This document shows positions 53,330 to 64,000 of a stretch of 64,000 bases of DNA, in pieces. Both the position numbers and the translations under genes were made by a program. Under the pieces are notes generated by a model that saw only the letters and a program-made list of their open reading frames with translations, did no database searches and had not been told where the DNA came from. Each line of letters opens with the position of its first letter. The stretch's first letter is position 1. The DNA comes from Platynereis dumerilii (lineage: Eukaryota > Annelida > Polychaeta > Phyllodocida > Nereididae), in NCBI GenBank assembly GCA_026936325.1, contig JAPTHN010000004.1:31985910-32049909 (forward strand), in the 5' to 3' direction.

Positions 53330-54118
53330 GGGGGAATGGGGGCACTTGGGACGCGGGGCACTGTGGGACGGTGGGGTTTTCTTGGATCCTGGCAAGGTAT
53401 ATGATATGGTAGTGCCATCATATCTTGTAATTTCACATTCTGATGTTTCCATGGTTTTATAGACAAATTACAGCCACATGCAGAAGTATGGCGAGCAAAA
53501 GTTTGTTTTCCTACCACTAAAGTAAATATGGAAGGGTTCAATTCGAACCATTCTGTGGACAAACCATGAACAATGAGGCTTTCTCTGCATGTGCTTGTAT
53601 GAATTTTATATATCGTAACGAACAGTTATGAATTGCTATCGCGATAAACACACTCACTGGTGTCCGAGAAATTAGCATTTTGTTGTAAAAGTCATATTGT
53701 GAACAAATTTGTTGCAAAGCACTGTGTGTTACTTACATAGATGTCCGCACCCAGGACAGTTTATGTTAAATGTTTAAAACTGTTTAAAGTTATGAACTAT
53801 TGGCACTACAAAGTGTTAATGCACTGTATATTATCTTACGCACTACTTATATGTGATATCTATTGCACGTGGAGTGTTAAAATGATTTTTTAATTGATGT
53901 CCCAATGTGCCCCGGCTGTTTTAGCCGGGGCACATTGGGACAGTCATTTTTACGACTCTCTGGCTGCAAAAGGGTTGGTTCAGTCTAGTTTATTATGCCT
54001 TGCATTTAAGCTCAATAGTAGTGGTGATATTCATGCAAACTTCTGAGTTCTTCAGTGCTTTCAGCATTGAGCAAAATTATTAGACGTTAAAAGCGTCCCA
54101 ATGTGCCCCCGTTCCCCC
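53330..54118. mobile_element. MITE with GGGGGAATGGGGGCAC termini, TA TSD
   Basis: 789 bp. Left GGGGGAATGGGGGCACTTGG; right inverted CAATGTGCCCCCGTTCCCCC. TA on both sides (53328-53329, 54119-54120). Related in terminal style to 4237-5162. Contains a perfect 19-bp hairpin at 53899-53941 made of the same terminal-type sequence. Confidence 0.75.
53899..53941. repeat. Perfect 19-bp inverted repeat, 5-nt loop
   Basis: Arms GTCCCAATGTGCCCCGGCT and AGCCGGGGCACATTGGGAC with loop GTTTT. The arm sequence is the sub-terminal motif of the surrounding MITE, so it could be a nested terminal repeat pair or a fold-back. It is not followed by a T-run and is not a terminator. Confidence 0.9.
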
Positions 54119-54120
54119 TA

Positions 54121-54866
54121 CAACTGATTGAACAGAGCCATTTGGCAAATATTATATTTATACAGTGTACAGAGCCTCTCTAATTTGACTGGACAATCGC
54201 GTTTGGTCTTCCACACAATTGGTCACCATAACAGTCGCAGTCAACCAACCAAGTTTACTTAAGCTATTTCTTTGAGGGCTTGTCTCAACAAAGGCTAAAA
54301 GGGACTTTCTTTTGTATTTTCATTGCCTGAATGTGATTAAAGGATTAATGAATTCATGTGTATAATTTAGCCTCACAACTAGAAAAATGTGGTGGTTTTT
54401 TTAAATTAATATAATTAATCATACCTTACATTACGGTTTATGGGATATTACATATATATATCTTCAAAGGAGGTCAGTTTCTTCCTCATTGAGCAACATC
54501 AATAATTCCTTTAAAGTTTTGTCTGTATAAGTCCCCGGAATCTTTCAAGCAGCATCATATTATTTCTGTCTTTTTGTGAACAGAAATGCCCTCTGTGGTA
54601 CTGATCTCTGGTTGCTTGGATACATCAACAAAGAAGACAGGCATTCTCGATGATAATTCCTGAACCTGTCAAAAGGACACACGCAGCTCGACATACGGTC
54701 TGACAGAAAGTTTTACCACTTCGACGGACATTGTTGTAACCAGCCTAACAGATAAACTCAACCCAGCAGACTCGTTGACTTAAGGTTTGTTAAAATTCAT
54801 AGCAACAGCTATACCTGACTGTTGAATCACACAACTGAACGCATGGGAGAAAAGATCATAATTTTG
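54121..54866. other. Gene-free spacer upstream of paralogue 2
   Basis: At 54580, after GTGAACAG, the plus frame reads NALCGTDLWLLGYINKEDRH and then stops; the C-x-x-D-x-WL pattern is faintly like exon 4 of the paralogues. Otherwise nothing. Confidence 0.3.
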
Positions 54867-55245
54867 AACACTCTAAAATATTTCGGGACGAAATTAGTTT
54901 TTTAGATTCAAAATGGTTTTTTGAAAAACCTAATTTCAATGCAAAAAAAACCAACCTGGACTTTTGAAAAATTGGTTTTTTAGATTCAAAAAATTGTTTT
55001 TGAAAAACCAAATTTCAATGCAAAAAAACCAATTTTTTGAAAAATCCATGTTTGTTTTTTCTATTGAAACATGGATTTTTGAAAAATTGGTTTTTTAGAT
55101 TCAAAATGTTTTTTTGAAAAACCAAATTTCAATGCAAAAAAACCAACATGGATTTTTGAAAAATTGGTTTTTTAGATTCACAAAATGGTTTTTTGAAAAA
55201 CCAAATTTCAATGCAAAAAAACCAAGATTCTCTTCAACCAAGGGC
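54867..55245. repeat. Tandem expansion of a CACTCTAAAA-type MITE interior
   Basis: Starts AACACTCTAAAATATTTCGG and then repeats about five times a 70-75 bp unit with AAATTGGTTTTTTAGATTCA, GGTTTTTTGAAAAACC and TTTCAATGCAAAAAAACCAA. The same parts occur once in the MITE at 55604-55774. It ends about 25 bp before the start codon of paralogue 2, so it sits in the promoter/leader. Confidence 0.7.
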
Positions 55246-55271
55246 AACATCTCAACCACAGAACCTCAAAA

Positions 55272-58200
55272 ATGAAACAAATACAAAATGGTTCCATAAT
55301 AGCATACCTTTCTGCATTGGTGATCTTAAAGGGTGTCACCTCCGCCGCAGCATCATTTTCACGAAATGAAACTTACCACTACCTGGAAGATCGAAAAGTC
55401 GCTGATGGGGCAATACAGACATCTAAAGAAGATTCTCTTCTTGATTGTGTCTTACTGTGCAGTTGGTCAAATCAGACTACCAAAGTTTTCAGTTATCAAT
55501 CAGCTACAAAATCATGTGAATGCTTCAATGATGATGCGACTCTCGTCCATGCGCCAGGCTTGATAGTTTTGGTCACCAATACCCAGGTAAATGATGTTGT
55601 ATACACTCTAAAAAATTTCAGACAAAATTGGTTTTTTAGATTCAAAATGTTTTTTTAAAAATCCACATTTCGATGCAAAAAACCAACATGGATTTTTTTT
55701 GCATTGAAATTTGGTTTTTCAAAAAACCATTTTGAATGTAAAAAACCAATTTTGTCCCGACATTTTTTAGAGTGCAGGTAAATGATCTTGTATAGCTGGT
55801 ACACAGGCAAAAGCCTAACAAGAGAATATTCGTTATTTGTCTTTAGTGTATTGAAAGGTGCCATGCTCCCACTTCATCTGGAGAGAAAATAGGTCACTTA
55901 TGGAATCAGCCAATCAGAGAACTTCTTGCAAATTTATAAGAATTTCTCTGATTGGTTGAGTTCAACATGACCTATTTTTTGTCCTGATTACCATATACAC
56001 TGTTGCTCATAAATATTGATTACTTCAACATTCTCCATTGAAATTGATAACTTTGGCAACTACTGCTGGAGTACATGATGGTCTGATTCAATCGTAACTA
56101 CTTCTAATGACGGCTAAAGGGAAAAACATGCTGTAGTTTAAAACACATGCAGCGGCGTTAACGCCAGGAAAATTTACAGCAACACAAAATTTGGAAATTC
56201 AGGGGGTTTTTTAGGGTGAGGTGCATTAAACCAAAAATTAAAACTTCTTGCAAAAAATGTAGTTAAGTCTTTCAAAGAGTGATTAGAGAAGATGTCTTGA
56301 CCTTTACAATGGATCTGGCTTACATTCACACTCTGAAATTTAATTCTAATTTGATACTTTTTTTCCAAAAAAGTATTCCATATTTATGAGCAGGAGTGTA
56401 GCAGGCTCCGACAAAACCTTATTTTGGGTACAAAATAGTGAGAATATACGCAAAATTATGATTGATATTATAAAAATATAATTTTTTCAAGCCAATTGAA
56501 TCAGCCCTTTTCCATCTGACCACCCTTGCCAGCTGCGTTTTCTTCTTGCTTCACATGAATAGTGCAAATCAGCCGTGCTGTAGTGTTCATCAAAATATTG
56601 ATTTGTAGATGTGGACAATGCTGTACAGATTCAAAAGCGGCTCAGGAATACATCCTGCCTTTGCCATGATAGCAGCTGCAGACTTGGGTTCTGTTTCCGA
56701 TGCTTCGTTTGACGCCTCTGTCAACGGGACTTACCGATCAACTTACCTCATTGACAAGAACTGGAGCAAATGTTCACAGGTATGTACAGTGCCACCTGTA
56801 AGTAAGTGAAACACACGTAATGATGCCATTGCATCAATGCTAAACATCCTCAGCAAAACTGCTTGTGGAAGCATGAATTCTCATACGATGAGAGGAAAAC
56901 ATATTGGGTAATAAAGGCCGAAATTTGAGGCATGTGGAATAAATATGGTAGCCAATTCTCTTAGCTGTAGTTGGAGTTAGGTATGGGTTTAACTTTAAGG
57001 TGACTCAAGCATGGTGGTTCGAACATACAGATTTTTCAAAAATATTGCACAGGTACTCTATGGGACCCATAAATTTCAAAAATGAAAAATAAAAAAATTT
57101 CACCGACTCGTTTGGTTGCCATGGTAACAGCATGTTTTGCCTGATGACTGCTTAAAAGTCATAAATTGAGTTTTTGTTATGTACCACAGAATAAAGCATT
57201 ACATGCATTTGTCACACAAAAACGTCAGAAATGTCTTCCCAAAGATTTACACCAATACATTTGCCATCAATTTGAAGAAAAAGGTTAAAATACTTTTTTC
57301 TGTAAGAGCTCAAAGGGCACCAACACACTAATTAATTGCAGATTTTGCATGCATCAATTTTGGCAGTAATCAAATTTTAGGAAAACGATCATACAGATTT
57401 TTAAAAAAATTTGCATATATCATAAACAAGTTATTGTCAAACAAATGGCAAAAAATAAAAAAAATTCACCGAGTCATTTTTTTACTGCAGTAGCATGACT
57501 ATGCCAATGTCAATTTAAATCAATAAAGACAATTTTTGACACAGTTGACTGAAATTAACTGAGAAAATTTTTTGGATAAAGCTGAGAAGCTGAAACTTTA
57601 AACTAGCATATGGAATAGATGTTACTGCATTCAATAAAAAATAATTATGCTTCTAGCTGTACTAGATTTCATTTAAATAGCAAATTACTGGCTGCCATGC
57701 TGTTAAAAAAAGAGAACAGAAAATGGTAACGTCACAACTGTTTCAGGGCCTGCAGCAGTTGTGATGCTATGTTGCTAGGCAACCAGGCTGCTCAGAAGTA
57801 TGTGCAGTGTACCACGCTTGAGTCACCTTAAGGTTTTTCTGTTATCCAACATGCCTCACATATCAGCCTTTACGACCCATATGTTTTCCTCTCATCGGAT
57901 GAGAATTCATGCCTCCACAAGCAGTTTGGTTGAGGATGTTTACTTGTTTAGCATTAATGCAATGGAACACTATCATGCATTTCATTTACTTACAGGCAGC
58001 ACTGTAACATAATTATAGCAAAATTGTATTCGTGCTGTAGGCCTACATGTAACTGTACAATCTGCACTTCCTGTTTCCCCGGAAACAAGAAGTGGAACGG
58101 AATTATCATATGGTCGGTTGTTCAAGTGCTCTTTTGACAAGTCATTTTCCATGAACCATTGAGCATTTAGAGAAAATATCTGCCAAGGTGAAGACACCCA

Positions 58201-61200
58201 TTAATCAACACTTTTCATATGAAATTTGACAATAAGTAGGTGATTAATTTTAAGAAAGCACGATTTACATATATCTTGTTGTTGCTAACAGTCAGGATAA
58301 ATTGCCAGTCTGATATTGTCTGGCATATATCTTGTAGTTGCTCACAGTCAGGATAAATTGCCAGTCTGATATTGTCTGGCATATATCTTGTAGTTGCTCA
58401 CAGTCAGGATAAATTGTCAGTCTGATATTGTCTGGCATAGGCCTATATGTTGTTGTTGCTCACAGTCAGGATAAATTGCCAGTCTGATATTGTCTGGCAT
58501 ATATCTTGTAGTTGCTCACAGTCAGGATAAATTACCAGTCTGATATTGTCTGGCATATATCTTGTAGTTGCTCATAGTCAGGATAAATTGCCTGATATTG
58601 TCTGGCTTATATCCTGTAGTTGCTCACAGTCAGGATAAATTTCCAGTCTGACGTTGTCAGGAATATATCTTGTAGTTATGATAAAGTGTCGGTCTGACAT
58701 TGTCAGACAATGCGCTTTTTCCGGTACACTAAAAAATATTTTAAAAAACAATTTTGGATTTAACCCTTACTGGACTGCTCAGTCCCAAAAAAACAATTTT
58801 GTGCTTGTGACGTCATCAGGGACAACAGCAGATTTTAGGGACATAAATGGCCCTACAGGCAGTAATCTGGGGATGCACATAAATGTCCCTTTAGTCCGGT
58901 AAGGGTTAAAGGTGTGTTTTCTCTGATACTGCATACATGTAAGGCCTATAACTGGAAATAACTCTCAACCACAGCAACTGACAACATATGTCCCACTAGA
59001 GCACTAAACACATCATCATCTCGTTGCAATTCTTATTTCCCTGAAGTAACAGGTAATACAAGTGCTGTGAAAAATAGCAATATTGTATTGGAAACTCGAA
59101 ATACATCTATTTTTTAAAATGAAGAAACAACATAGAATCTTGCCAATGAGCTTTATTTAGCATTTTGTGTCCAGGTGAGGCTGTCTCTGTATAAGGACTT
59201 CAAGGAAAAGATGTTCATAGAATTCAACAACACTGGGAGTACGACTTCAAACTTCTTTGACCAAACCAGAATGATTGGGTCATCATATTCTGATTTGGGC
59301 CCTGAAACAACTGTACAACACTTCAGCAGGTAAGATTCTTCTTTAAATTTGGATGGCTGAATTCAGTGAATTTATTTCACTACAAAAGTATGGTGGAATA
59401 CAGAAAAAAAAAAGATTCTTGTCCAAAAAAATTCACACCGGATTGTATTAAGGCTCAGTTTCCCTGAATGATAAAATTCTTAACTAAATATTGATGGTTT
59501 TACATGCATTATGATGTAAACTTGTGATCATTAAGATTTCTAACTAATTTGATAAGGTATTTCTTTGATTACATTAATTATTTTTTTATTTTATAATATT
59601 TATCTTGATAATTTCTCCATCCTCCAGCACCTTCATCATTGATTACGTCACAATGACCATTGTTAAAAATATATAGCTACAAGTTAACAAATTATTACAA
59701 TGGTAATAACGTCATCAAGTTGATAGCAATCAACATTGCTGATTTTTTCCTGTGCATATCTGAAATAAATCTCGGGGTCATCTAATGCATTTAAGGCATC
59801 ATTTCAACAAGAAAACATAGGCTGTGTAGCAGCAAACCTTCAGAAAAAAAAACACCATTAAAGGACACCATTACACCGTAAAAGTGATGTGAACCAAATT
59901 GCATTAGTATTCGCAAATTGCAATAGTGGCCCGATCTTCGTCTGAAGTGAGCCATATGCCCTGCCATATGCCCGCCTGCCTGGCAGGGTATGTTGAATGA
60001 TGGAAAGGCCTTACTAGACCGATTTATGCATATTATGGACCAGTTTCATCCATGGTCAGGCTTTTGAGTTGAAACATTGACCATCAATACTGAATTTATT
60101 CCAGACAACTGCTTGGCAAAGACTTCGGGATTCTCAACCTTGGCAGTTGCTCCACACACAACGGCTGGTTGTTGATATCCGTTGCACCTTTCTGTGCAAT
60201 TGAAGCTGACAAGCCTACCCCAGTGTTGTTCTACAGTGGTCTACAGGGCAAAGATTTGATGCAGAGTAAGCGCAACCTAATGTTTTGGCTGAGCCATATT
60301 ATGACATTTTAATAAAATTATTTTACTGACTCCCCTCTAGTCCAGGAGCCAACCCCCAAAAAGATGCTTATTTAACTAGTTTTTGGCCCGTAACTGTTAT
60401 ACAGTGGTCCCTGCGTTATAAGAACGCCCCTTCTGCGGTCATGAAGCGGTCTCTCGTGGGGGTGCGGTCTCTCGTCGGGGTGCAAAATGCTCTAGAAATA
60501 CTACTTAGTGCGAGAGGAAGGCGGTCACATAAGGCTAGTCGGTCTTACAACAGGGGGTCTTACAACGCAGGTACCACTGTATTGACAATTTTTGGCTCGT
60601 TTCGAAGCTGAGAGTATGAAGATTCCGATTTTGATGGGTGGCAAGCTCGCACCAATTTCACAACATCACAAAGTGGGCTGGAACGTCAAGACCTCCATTT
60701 TTTGGGAAAAACCATTAAAATCATGTTTTTTGGCTCTTATTTGATCAATTCTCATCAGAATTTGACCAAATTTGGTACACATGTTGGATTTTTTAAAACA
60801 CCGCTTGATGGGATTTGGGGAAAAATTCCTGAAAAGTGCATTTTTGAAATATTTTGAGTTCATAATCTATTTGCAGAATGCAATTTTTCAATGTTGGCTT
60901 GATAATGTTTTTTCCTGTTTCAAGAAAATGACAATTATTGCACGAGGTTTGCACTCATTTAAATCCTTACAATCTCAGCTTTCCGATGATATGAAATTTA
61001 TTGGTATCTATAGCACTTGCAAGGAAATATTTGGTTGCCAAGCAGCCAAAGTCATTTTTTTGGTGATTTGCGTAAAAAGGTGAAAATGCTATTTTTTTCC
61101 TATTATTTGCCTAATTAGCCTACCAAGTGCAAAAATACAGGACTTAAAGCCCTAATCATCCATCCATCCTCATCTAGCCGCAAATTCTCTCAACTACCCC

Positions 61201-62235
61201 CAGTCCCCCTCTCAACTAAGCTTGGCTTCCCTCAACTCAAACCCGCTTTCCTCAACTGTCTGCGACTTCCAATTAATTGTCCCCGGCTTGCTGTACTATC
61301 CTAGCCCCCCCACCTCCCCAACCATATGGACCCTCAATTAACTGCAACGCATTAGCAACTGCCCTTGGATTCAATAATTATTTGCTCATGAAGTCTCTAC
61401 GTAGCACCTGCCAAAGGGAACAAGGTGGGTGGGCATAAGGTGGAAAAGTAGCTTAAAATTCAAAATTACCGTTTTTTATGGCCTAACCCTCATTCTGTAA
61501 CAGATTTTGGTTTGCCAGTACAGATGCGAAAAAGTAAATATTGTGATGATCTTGAGTGGATAAGACCTGCTTGACTTTTGTCCAGCATGCCAGCAGTTCT
61601 GCCAAAGCGTGTAGAACAACAGATTAGGTCACACACTGCCATATATGGCATCCACACCAAACAATATAACAAAATGAATGTTTGTACTTTTAAGTTATCA
61701 GTGTCTCTCTGTCTACAAGTGGACTGCTCTTGCATTGCCACAGATCAGAACATATGCTGTCTTGTGTTGCCACCTAGTGACTAGTGTACTATTCAGCGAG
61801 CTCCTGCGAGCGTCCACATACTTTCGACCAGAAGAACACACACAATATTGTCTGGAAGACACCGGGGCTGTTTCTGAGTGTGTTGATGGCCTTTGTTTAC
61901 TTCCTTAGAGAATGTGATTGCCGAGTCTGACTCTGGTTTACATCAATGTTGAATAGAAATTTAGTGAATGTGCAATGAAATTGGAACTATTTCTTGGGAC
62001 AGCTATGCTGTAGCATAGGAAATCAACTTTTGTGCCAGGTGGCAGCAGCATGCAGTTCTCAGTTTCACCAGACTGAGTGTCTCTGCAATTTATACAATGA
62101 CAAATATGGGAAAATCAAAACAAAGTGGTGACATAACAAGTTTTGATAATTAATTAACTTTATTTATCCTTTTTTACTTTTAGATTTTCTGGAAGCTGAC
62201 ATTTTTACGCTCAGGGGCACGTGTGACATTTGAAG
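55272..62235 (+). CDS. Secreted PAN/apple-like protein with C-terminal GW domain, paralogue 2
   Basis: Five exons: 55272-55586, 56609-56779, 59175-59329, 60105-60265 and 62186-62235; phases 0,0,2,1, the same as paralogue 1; 283 aa. Exons 2, 3 and 5 have identical lengths to those of paralogue 1; exon 4 is one codon shorter. A signal peptide (GSIIAYLSALVILKGVTSAA) precedes a PAN/apple-like module (LLDCVLLC ... KSCECF). Then LYRFKSGS, WSKCSQ, VRLSLYKDF, FIEFNNTGSTTSNFF, and GSCSTHNGW where paralogue 1 has GGCPADNGW; end FLEADIFTLRGTCDI. Both are open and share most residues, so the duplication is fairly old but both copies are kept. Extracellular; function unknown. The leader is next to a MITE-derived tandem array. 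Confidence 0.87.
55604..55774. mobile_element. Palindromic CACTCTAAAA MITE beside the exon 1 donor of paralogue 2
   Basis: 171 bp, almost wholly an inverted repeat, starts CACTCTAAAAAATTTCAGAC and ends CGACATTTTTTAGAGTG. It is flanked by a 20-bp direct repeat: CAGGTAAATGATGTTGTATA (55584-55603) and CAGGTAAATGATCTTGTATA (55775-55794). The left copy contains the real splice donor CAG|GTAAAT, so the donor is duplicated downstream. Confidence 0.8.
55998..56398. mobile_element. Mariner-type MITE, copy 2
   Basis: 401 bp, CACTGTTGCTCATAAATATT to CCATATTTATGAGCAGGAGTG-type end, with TA on both sides (55996-55997, 56399-56400). Same family as 42063-42816; fragments at 33297-33485 and 40375-40500. Confidence 0.8.
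56787..58004. mobile_element. Mariner-type MITE with about 200-bp inverted arms (intron 2, paralogue 2)
   Basis: 1218 bp. Starts CAGTGCCACCTGTAAGTAAG, ends CTTACAGGCAGCACTG, flanked by TA (56785-56786, 58005-58006). Arms share CATGAATTCTCATACGATGA / TCATCGGATGAGAATTCATG. It begins 7 nt after the exon 2 boundary. Another element is nested at 56999-57827. Confidence 0.8.
56999..57827. mobile_element. TTAA-flanked MITE nested in the previous one
   Basis: 829 bp. GGTGACTCAAGCATGGTGG at the left, CCACGCTTGAGTCACC at the right, with TTAA on both sides (56995-56998, 57828-57831). TTAA targets occur in piggyBac and Kolobok; the GGT start is not the usual piggyBac CCY, so Kolobok-like is possible. 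No coding capacity. Confidence 0.7.
58265..58690 (+). repeat. 56-bp tandem array (intron 2, paralogue 2)
   Basis: About seven copies of a 56-bp unit with AGTTGCTCACAGTCAGGATA, AATTGCCAGTCTGATATTGT and CTGGCATATATCTTGT. Inner copies are near identical; the last two are diverged. Confidence 0.95.
58764..58905. mobile_element. piggyBac-type MITE
   Basis: 142 bp. CCCTTACTGGAC at the left and GTCCGGTAAGGG at the right, with TTAA on both sides (58760-58763, 58906-58909). CCY termini and TTAA are piggyBac hallmarks. Immediately after the 56-bp array. Confidence 0.8.
59330..60104. other. Intron 3 of paralogue 2
   Basis: No repeat with clear ends seen. Ends with TTTATTCCAG. Confidence 0.6.
60402..60579. 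mobile_element. pogo/Tigger-type MITE (intron 4, paralogue 2)
   Basis: 178 bp. CAGTGGTCCCTGCGTTATAA at the left; TTACAACGCAGGTACCACTG at the right; TA on both sides (60400-60401, 60580-60581). The CAGTGGTCCCT start resembles pogo/Tigger termini. Confidence 0.8.
60582..62185. other. Rest of intron 4 of paralogue 2
   Basis: Contains at 61165-61290 a CCCTCAACT-rich repeat (CTTCCCTCAACTCAAACCCG) that is the inverse of 33206-33298. Nothing else supported. Confidence 0.5.
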
Positions 62236-62409
62236 ACCTGGAACAAGCAATAATAATATGTAAATGACAAAGGATGAAGACGGCACCAACTGGACACAAA
62301 AGATAAATTTTAAAGACACTAAATTGTAAATAATTAAATTATTTCTCAAAATTCATTTTGTATTAAGGTTTGTTCAATAAAAAGTTTGGAGAAAAAAATT
62401 AGGACAAAC
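62236..62409 (+). other. 3' flank of paralogue 2
   Basis: AATAAAAAGTTTGGAG at about 62375 carries an AATAAA that is the best poly(A) signal candidate for this gene. Confidence 0.5.
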
Positions 62410-62492
62410 AACCATAGGGGGGGTATCAATTTTTGACCGGAAGTTCCAGCAAAACTCCCACCCCCCAGTCATAAATTCTGAACGGTCCCTAT
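62410..62492. mobile_element. Right half of an AGGGACC-family MITE
   Basis: Reads GGGGGGTATCAATTTTTGAC, AAAACTCCCACCCCCCAGTC and ATAAATTCTGAACGGTCCCT. The matching left end is not present nearby. Confidence 0.7.
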
Positions 62493-63665
62493 GGAAAAAG
62501 GTAATTTTGTTTTAATTTTTTTTGTTTTATTAATTTTCTGGCTTTTCGAAGAAAACTGATTTTACTGGAATTTAATATTATTTTTGGAATTAATTTTTTT
62601 TTTAACATTCTAAATTTTTTGGAAATAATTTTTTCCGAATTTTTTTTTTGCCAACTACTTTTTTTTTAACAAACTTCTTTTTTCCTGAACATTTTCTTTG
62701 TTTGAATTTTTTTTTTCTTCAAACGTTTTTTTTAACATATTCCAAATTTTTTGTCGAACATTTTGTTTTTCCAAAATCTTTTTTTTGGAATTTTTAAAAA
62801 ATATTTTTGGATGGTATGTGTTCGCTCTATCACTGAAATGATATGCAGGGCTCTCCCTGACTCATTTATCCACTAAAATTGCAAAAGAGCAGTTCAGTGT
62901 TCAGCAGCAAATTGAAATCCTACTTTTTAAAACTGACCATTAGACAGCATCACGTCGGGGCTTTGTGCCCGACGGCTGGTGCCGTTATAAAAAGCAATTG
63001 AATGTAACAAATGCATTTATTTACTAACAGCAAAATGTAATGAACATATTTTTTTTTACAAGGTCACATAAACTATTATCAATGATCAGGTTGATTGTAA
63101 TTGTGCAAATGTGATATTGATAATCATATTATAATCAGCTTCAGATATTTGTTGATGCTCAGGGAGCAAAGAAAAAAAAGCCCGAAAAATAGATTTAGCA
63201 GACATGCAGACGTCTGTATTTTGTATTTTAAGCTGTGTGAGACGTCTGCATACACTGACAATCTGGCCATAACAGACAATGTGCAGCAGTCTTCGCAGAC
63301 CGTGCAATATAAAATGTGGATGTCTGCTATTTAATGTTTTACCTTGTTACCAGATGTCTGTTATTGTAAATCAAGAGCCTTTTACAGCCGTCTGTTGGAA
63401 GTGGTTTCTTGGGATTTGTAGTCATGGACCACTTACAGTTGCGTGATATTTTACATAATTACATGTTCATCTATAGGTTTTTAGAGTAACCAATGACAAT
63501 GACAATGACAATGACGATGACAAAAACTTTATCAATCCTTATTCAGGTAACTCGTTTTGCAGACATGAAAATCAAGTAGTGTAACAGTAATAAAATTATA
63601 TAAAAACATGTAAAAACAAATACATATTCATGAGGTATGAAAAGAAAACGAAAAAAGGAATTTAC
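62493..63665. other. Gene-free right flank
   Basis: 62500-62810 is a degenerate T-rich tract with repeated TTTTTTCC/GGAATTTTTT steps. 63493-63520 is a (TGACAA)n run followed by AAAAACTTTATCAATCC, which on minus could be the 3' tail of a LINE or SINE. No gene. Confidence 0.45.
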
Positions 63666-64000
63666 AGTCCTTGTCATATTTACATGGAATCTCAAGTTTT
63701 TTTTCTATGCTGTTGAACTGTGATGTCAGAGATGACTCTATTCTAGCATTGCAATATATGCAAATTAACTACAAGCTGTGATGTCATTTCAAACTGGGTC
63801 AGATTCCCCAGCTTCTAACCAATGTGAATCCACCAAACTGAGCATCACAGTTTCAACTCAGTGTCAGAGTTAAAATTGGGTCTGGGAAAACCCATGCAAG
63901 TTTGACATCACAGCCTCTCAGCCAATGGGCTGCCAGAACAAATATACATAACATAAGCCATGTGTTTACAAACAAATTGTCAAAGCCTTCTGTTTATACC
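63666..64000. mobile_element. Mariner-type MITE, second copy, cut by window edge
   Basis: Starts CAGTCCTTGTCATATTTACA after TA (63664-63665) and matches the arms and interior of 47106-47923 at about 90% by eye. The right end lies outside the window. Confidence 0.85.

Noticed and set aside
62940-63000. GTCGGGGCTTTGTGCCCGAC palindrome
   Set aside because: Short, no T-run, no neighbouring gene; could be chance or a repeat scrap.
1-64000. CRISPR arrays, bacterial operons, rRNA or true tRNA genes
   Set aside because: None seen. Tandem arrays here lack spacer structure, and the only tRNA-like sequence is a SINE head with a degenerate B box.

Overview
The window is nuclear DNA of an invertebrate animal, most likely a marine one. 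It is AT-rich, has GT-AG introns, long repeat-filled intergenic stretches, several superfamilies of short inverted-repeat DNA elements, SGNH-type LINEs and a HARBI1-like transposon. Secreted PAN/apple-like proteins with a GGCPAD-GW domain are, from memory, common in cnidarians, molluscs and lancelets. I cannot fix the phylum from the sequence alone.

Layout. 1-2165: the 5' half of a minus-strand LINE whose ORF1 joins an SGNH esterase-like segment, a NADAR (YbiA-like) domain and two CCHC zinc knuckles. 2.2-8.9 kb: gene-free, with a Penelope-like remnant, two tandem-repeat fields and several MITEs with clear target-site duplications. 8877-13193: a PIF/Harbinger transposon with an intact 418-aa DDE transposase and a convergent, damaged MADF/Myb-like partner. 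14224-25581: the main host gene, a two-exon gene for a protein of about 3546 aa with an N-terminal membrane anchor, collagen-like Gly-rich modules, acidic repeats, a complete SecA-type motor ATPase, a hydrophobic segment and a C-terminal domain that looks like a permuted OTU/papain-like fold. 25.6-34 kb: 3' flank, degenerate tandem arrays and MITEs. 34116-45304 and 55272-62235: two tandem five-exon paralogues (282 and 283 aa, same phases) for small secreted proteins. Their introns carry a 20-bp minisatellite split by a hAT element, nested MITEs, a tRNA-derived SINE, and MITEs close to splice donors. 46.1-49.7 kb: a Jockey/CR1-like LINE split by a mariner-type MITE, itself sitting in a diverged tandem duplication.

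How the genes relate: no operon-like organisation is expected. The SecA-like gene and the secreted pair are separate transcription units on the plus strand. The strongest candidates for something little described are the animal SecA-like giant protein with its unusual C-terminus, and the NADAR-bearing LINE ORF1. All domain calls come from reading motifs; no database search was possible.
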